Positions 5,775 through 8,576 of a stretch of DNA of 8,576 bases are shown in pieces. The stretch spans positions 1 to 8,576 of the forward strand of contig LKUE01000429.1 in assembly GCA_001412365.1 (NCBI GenBank), written 5' to 3'. The position numbers and the translations under genes were made by a program. This DNA is from Desulfuromonas sp. SDB. GTDB taxonomy: Bacteria; SDB-A. Position 1 is the stretch's first letter, and every line of letters starts with the position of its first letter. The notes under the pieces were generated by a model. That model was not told where the DNA came from and did not search any database. It saw nothing but the letters and a program-made list of their open reading frames with translations.

Positions 5775-7910
5775 TTATCTAACTGCTTGAAGTTTTATTA
5801 TCCTTCCAGCGGCAATAACATTTTGATCTGAATTATTCAACAGCCGGTAGAAATATATTCCAGCGGGAACTACTTGACCACTTTGATTACGTCCATTCCA
5901 GGTGAGTTGATGAATTCCCTGTGAAAATTCCCGACCGGGAAAATTGATTATCTTCTGCCCGTTAATATTGTAGATTTCCATTTCCAATGTAACCAATCGA
6001 GATAAATTAAAACTAATGGTCACTTCCCGATTAAACGGATTGGGGTAACACCAGGATTTATCAGCCGATAGACCGGGTAAAGTAATTTCCCCAGGTTCTT
6101 CAATCCCCGAACCGCCTCCGTCACCGGTAGTTAAAATAGAGGTGCCTTCCCCGGCAATCCATCCCTTGGCAGGATTGATAAAACATACCGCATACAAAAT
6201 ATTCCTAGTCCGGGAATACTGTCTGATCCAGGTTGCCCCCCCATCGGTAGTGTGCAGAACCAGTCCTTCATCTCCTACTATCCAGCCGTTATCAATATCA
6301 GCAAATGCAACATCGTAAAAATCAACATTGTATCCAATTGGGTACAATAACCAGTTATCACCACCATCGGTAGTGCTCAGAACAACTCCCTGTTCTCCCA
6401 CTATCCAGCCGTTATCCTCATCGGCAAAAGTAACTTTTTGAAAATTAAGAGGTCCCCCGTTAAATTTCTCGATCCAGTTTGCCCCTCCATCTGTAGTGTA
6501 AACCATGATATTATTATATCCCACTGCCCACCCCACTAAAGAATCAACAAAGAAAATACTTCTAAACAAAACTTGTGAATTATCATACTGGACAGACCAG
6601 TTAAATCCACCGTCGGTGGACTTTACAATTTGATTACCAGCAGCCCATCCATGATTGAAATCAGTAAAATAAACCGAATAAAAGTCAGGCCAGCTGATAG
6701 TATTTGTCCAATTATTTCCCCCATCAGTGGTTACCTGGATCGCTCTGAACCCATCGGGAAAACCTGGAACTCCCACCGCACAACCATGCAGAGAATCAGT
6801 GAAATGCAGAGAATAATAACCATCATCCCAGGGATCTAAGCATAAATCCCATGTACTTCCACCGTCCGTGGTTTTATACACCCCCCAATTAGTTAACCAT
6901 CCAGTAAGGCTATCCGTAAAAAAAATATCGGTTATTGAATTACTGTTCATGGGATTGTATGAACTTATACTGTCCCAGGTGATGGCGGCATCGGTAGTCC
7001 GGTAAATGGATCCGTATTCTCCAACCATTAAACCGGTTAAATTATCCCAGAAAAATAAATCCCGGGGATCATGTAAATAATAATCAATCGTGGTATTCCA
7101 ACTCACCCCCCCGCTGGCAGTTGCCATAACCACCGATCCTCCGTAGTAACTCCCCGCCATCCACCCCGAATCCTGGCTGGTAAAAAAAACTGAACTAAGC
7201 GATATATACTGATTAATCGCAGAGTCAATGTGCCAGGTGCTCCCTCCGTCGCCAGTTCGGGCAAAATACTGGTCTTCGGTGCAGTACCAACCATGGCTGG
7301 CATCGGTAAAAAACAGACTTCTAATTTGGTTGTGCAGTCCGGAAGTCAAGTAATTCCAGTCCTCCCACCCATCGGTGGTTTTCACCATTGCCCCATTCCA
7401 TCCTGCCGCCCATCCCACCTGGCTGTTGATGTGCCAGAGAGTGTACAGGTTGAAATTTCCCTGTAATTTTCTAGTCCAGCTACTTCCTCCGTCAGTGGTT
7501 TTAATAATTCTAGCTGCATCTCCGGACATATAACCTAAAAGCGAATCATAGAAATAAGCTTGATGCAGCTCTACATTTTCTCCTGAATTCTGAGAAACCC
7601 AGGTTGTACCCGCATCTTCAGTATGAAATACTGCTCCCGATTCGCCTGCAACCCAGCCCATCATCGAATCCACAAAAAACACGGTGTTGAAATTAAGAAA
7701 AGTATCAATTCCGATTTCATTCCAGGTTAAACCGGAATCCGAGGAATGATAGATAGTGCCTGCTTCTCCTGCAATCCAGCCATAATTATTTATAAATAAA
7801 ACATCATTTAAATTATTGCCAGTAGGACGGGGATTAAGCCATTCCCATCCTTGAGAAAATACATTTCCTACTAAGAGAAGGAAAATAAATAAAGAGTAAA
7901 ATAATTTCAT
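5775..7910 (-). CDS. Secreted Ycf48/BNR-like repeat protein with C-terminal sorting-type domain
   Basis: This 711-residue exported protein has a clean signal peptide (MKLFYSLFIFLLLVGNVFS, cleavage likely after residue 19). From about residue 21 to 600 it is built of roughly 42-45-residue repeats with the pattern V-x-F-x-D-x-x-x-G-W-x-x-G, then Y/V-x-x-T-T-D-G-G-x-x-W. I count thirteen D-G-G/D-S-G-like...W units plus a degenerate last one (TTGDGGG, about 595-601). This is the Ycf48/Hcf136 and BNR type of beta-propeller repeat, so two or more propeller domains are likely. The C-terminal module (620-711) has YPNPFN (622-627), IYNINGQ (27-33 residues in), and PAGIYFYR, the FlgD-Ig/type IX-like tail expected to direct secretion or surface attachment. 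No photosystem genes are near; outside phototrophs these proteins are extracellular and their role is unknown. The ATG has an AGGGGG site four bases upstream (7920-7915). Confidence 0.9.
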   Translation of the reverse strand: MKLFYSLFIFLLLVGNVFSQGWEWLNPRPTGNNLNDVLFINNYGWIAGEAGTIYHSSDSGLTWNEIGIDTFLNFNTVFFVDSMMGWVAGESGAVFHTEDAGTTWVSQNSGENVELHQAYFYDSLLGYMSGDAARIIKTTDGGSSWTRKLQGNFNLYTLWHINSQVGWAAGWNGAMVKTTDGWEDWNYLTSGLHNQIRSLFFTDASHGWYCTEDQYFARTGDGGSTWHIDSAINQYISLSSVFFTSQDSGWMAGSYYGGSVVMATASGGVSWNTTIDYYLHDPRDLFFWDNLTGLMVGEYGSIYRTTDAAITWDSISSYNPMNSNSITDIFFTDSLTGWLTNWGVYKTTDGGSTWDLCLDPWDDGYYSLHFTDSLHGCAVGVPGFPDGFRAIQVTTDGGNNWTNTISWPDFYSVYFTDFNHGWAAGNQIVKSTDGGFNWSVQYDNSQVLFRSIFFVDSLVGWAVGYNNIMVYTTDGGANWIEKFNGGPLNFQKVTFADEDNGWIVGEQGVVLSTTDGGDNWLLYPIGYNVDFYDVAFADIDNGWIVGDEGLVLHTTDGGATWIRQYSRTRNILYAVCFINPAKGWIAGEGTSILTTGDGGGSGIEEPGEITLPGLSADKSWCYPNPFNREVTISFNLSRLVTLEMEIYNINGQKIINFPGREFSQGIHQLTWNGRNQSGQVVPAGIYFYRLLNNSDQNVIAAGRIIKLQAVR
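6093..7850 (-). repeat. Coding repeat array in Ycf48-like protein
   Basis: The region encodes about thirteen tandem propeller-blade repeats. Two adjacent units near the C-terminal end are nearly identical: a 16-base stretch beginning ctatccagcc recurs exactly at 6278-6293 and 6401-6416, an offset of 123 bp or 41 codons, and encodes DNGWIVG in both. The close match suggests a recent in-frame unit duplication, whereas the other units have diverged. Confidence 0.75.
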
Positions 7911-7997
7911 CTAACCCCCTTTGATAATATTTAATAAATTAAAATAGTATGTTAAATAATTATATTTCTAATAGATTAAAATGACTTGTAAAATAGA

Positions 7998-8540
7998 TTA
8001 TAAATTATCGCACTTTCGGATTTTTCTGGAAAATACTCCCCCTGGACAAATTTTCACAATGGCGCAGCCAGGACATATAAGACTGAAAAATGATATTATG
8101 TATACAAGTGTTAACAACAGATATAAGAGCGGAGATAATAAATTCAGCTTAATTAAGAAAAAAACAGGATAGATAACAAATACAAAAGCGCTTAACCCAG
8201 CGATAGAAGCAGATAAATTAAACCACAGTTTTGATTTCGGCAGTTTTTTTACAAATAAAGCTAAATAACTGGATAAAATTAAAAAGCCGCCGATACCCGG
8301 GCAAAAACTTGGAAAACCTATGTAAGGGCACTCCTGGAAAGCACAGCAATAACTTTGGAACAAAATTGATATAAGCGCAAAAAATATATACAGAAGCAGA
8401 AAAGTTAAGTTAAACGAATAAATATAAAACCCCAGGATGCAAAATAACCCAATCAGGGGAAGGTGAACGGCGATATAAAAGAACTTCTTGGAAAACCTGT
8501 GTTTATTTGAGTTATCAATTGTATTATCAGCAGCTTTCAT
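7998..8540 (-). CDS. Cysteine-rich polytopic membrane protein, function unknown
   Basis: I do not recognise this 180-residue protein. It is hydrophobic, with about five membrane segments near residues 19-42, 46-64, 80-97, 106-130 and 136-155, and a short basic N terminus (K2, K13, R15, K18, K19). It has nine cysteines. One cluster lies between segments 2 and 3 (C65, C66, C71, C80: YCC, ECPYIG, FCPGIGG). A second lies at the C-terminal end (C156-x2-C159, C165, C177: CPGC, CPGG). Both clusters carry a C-P-G motif, which suggests metal, heme or redox chemistry, or a disulphide relay; none is proven. Charge placement does not give a single clear topology. The ATG at 8540 has no visible Shine-Dalgarno and no better alternative. 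It sits 87 bp upstream of the secreted Ycf48-like gene on the same strand, so co-transcription is possible but unproven. Confidence 0.75.
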   Translation of the reverse strand: MKAADNTIDNSNKHRFSKKFFYIAVHLPLIGLFCILGFYIYSFNLTFLLLYIFFALISILFQSYCCAFQECPYIGFPSFCPGIGGFLILSSYLALFVKKLPKSKLWFNLSASIAGLSAFVFVIYPVFFLIKLNLLSPLLYLLLTLVYIISFFSLICPGCAIVKICPGGVFSRKIRKCDNL

Positions 8541-8576
8541 ATTTACTGTAAAAAATTTACTCGCCTGTCTATCTAC

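Noticed and set aside
6630-7466. Short plus- and minus-strand open frames within the Ycf48-like gene
   Set aside because: They follow the repeat period of the real coding frame and carry no independent motif or start signal.
7981-8172. 63-codon plus-strand open frame antisense to the end of the membrane protein
   Set aside because: It has no ribosome site or domain, and the minus-strand frame has clear membrane segments and patterned cysteines.

Overview
This is an AT-rich bacterial window of seven protein-coding genes, six on the minus strand and one on the plus strand. I see no RNA gene, CRISPR array, transposon or phage gene. Two genes encode exported repeat proteins that end in the FlgD-like/type IX-style C-terminal module with the hallmarks YPNPFN, Y-N-x-x-G and A/SGIYF. 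That module, together with the AT-rich composition, a Ycf48-like WxxG/DGG repeat protein and a right-handed beta-helix protein, points to an uncultured lineage of or near the FCB group (for example Cloacimonadota or Marinimicrobia-like). No marker gene is present, so the phylum is an inference.

Layout, read in the main direction of transcription (right to left). A small cysteine-rich polytopic membrane protein of unknown function (8540-7998) is followed after 87 bp by a 711-residue secreted Ycf48/BNR-like repeat protein (7910-5775). Its 3' end converges on the single plus-strand gene (4636-5754), a membrane-anchored protein with two TFIIB-type zinc ribbons. A 145-bp divergent intergenic region separates that gene from the left-hand minus-strand cluster: a secreted beta-helix protein (4490-3066), an ECF-type sigma factor (3081-2200) whose start lies inside the end of the beta-helix gene, a COG0731-type radical SAM protein (2129-1173) and an NAD-dependent sugar epimerase/dehydratase (1068-31).

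The beta-helix and sigma-factor genes overlap by 16 bp, so they are probably co-transcribed and perhaps translationally coupled. The 70-bp and 104-bp gaps that follow allow either read-through or separate promoters. Start-site signals are mixed. The epimerase has a strong AGGAGG site before a TTG codon. The zinc-ribbon, beta-helix and Ycf48-like genes have clear purine-rich sites. The radical SAM and membrane protein genes have none.

The window looks like ordinary chromosome of a poorly sampled lineage. The least explained items are the cysteine/CPG membrane protein, the duplicated-ribbon anchored protein, the overlap between a sigma factor and a secreted protein, and two AT-rich inverted repeats in intergenic regions. 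I found no convincing evidence of a new multi-gene system.
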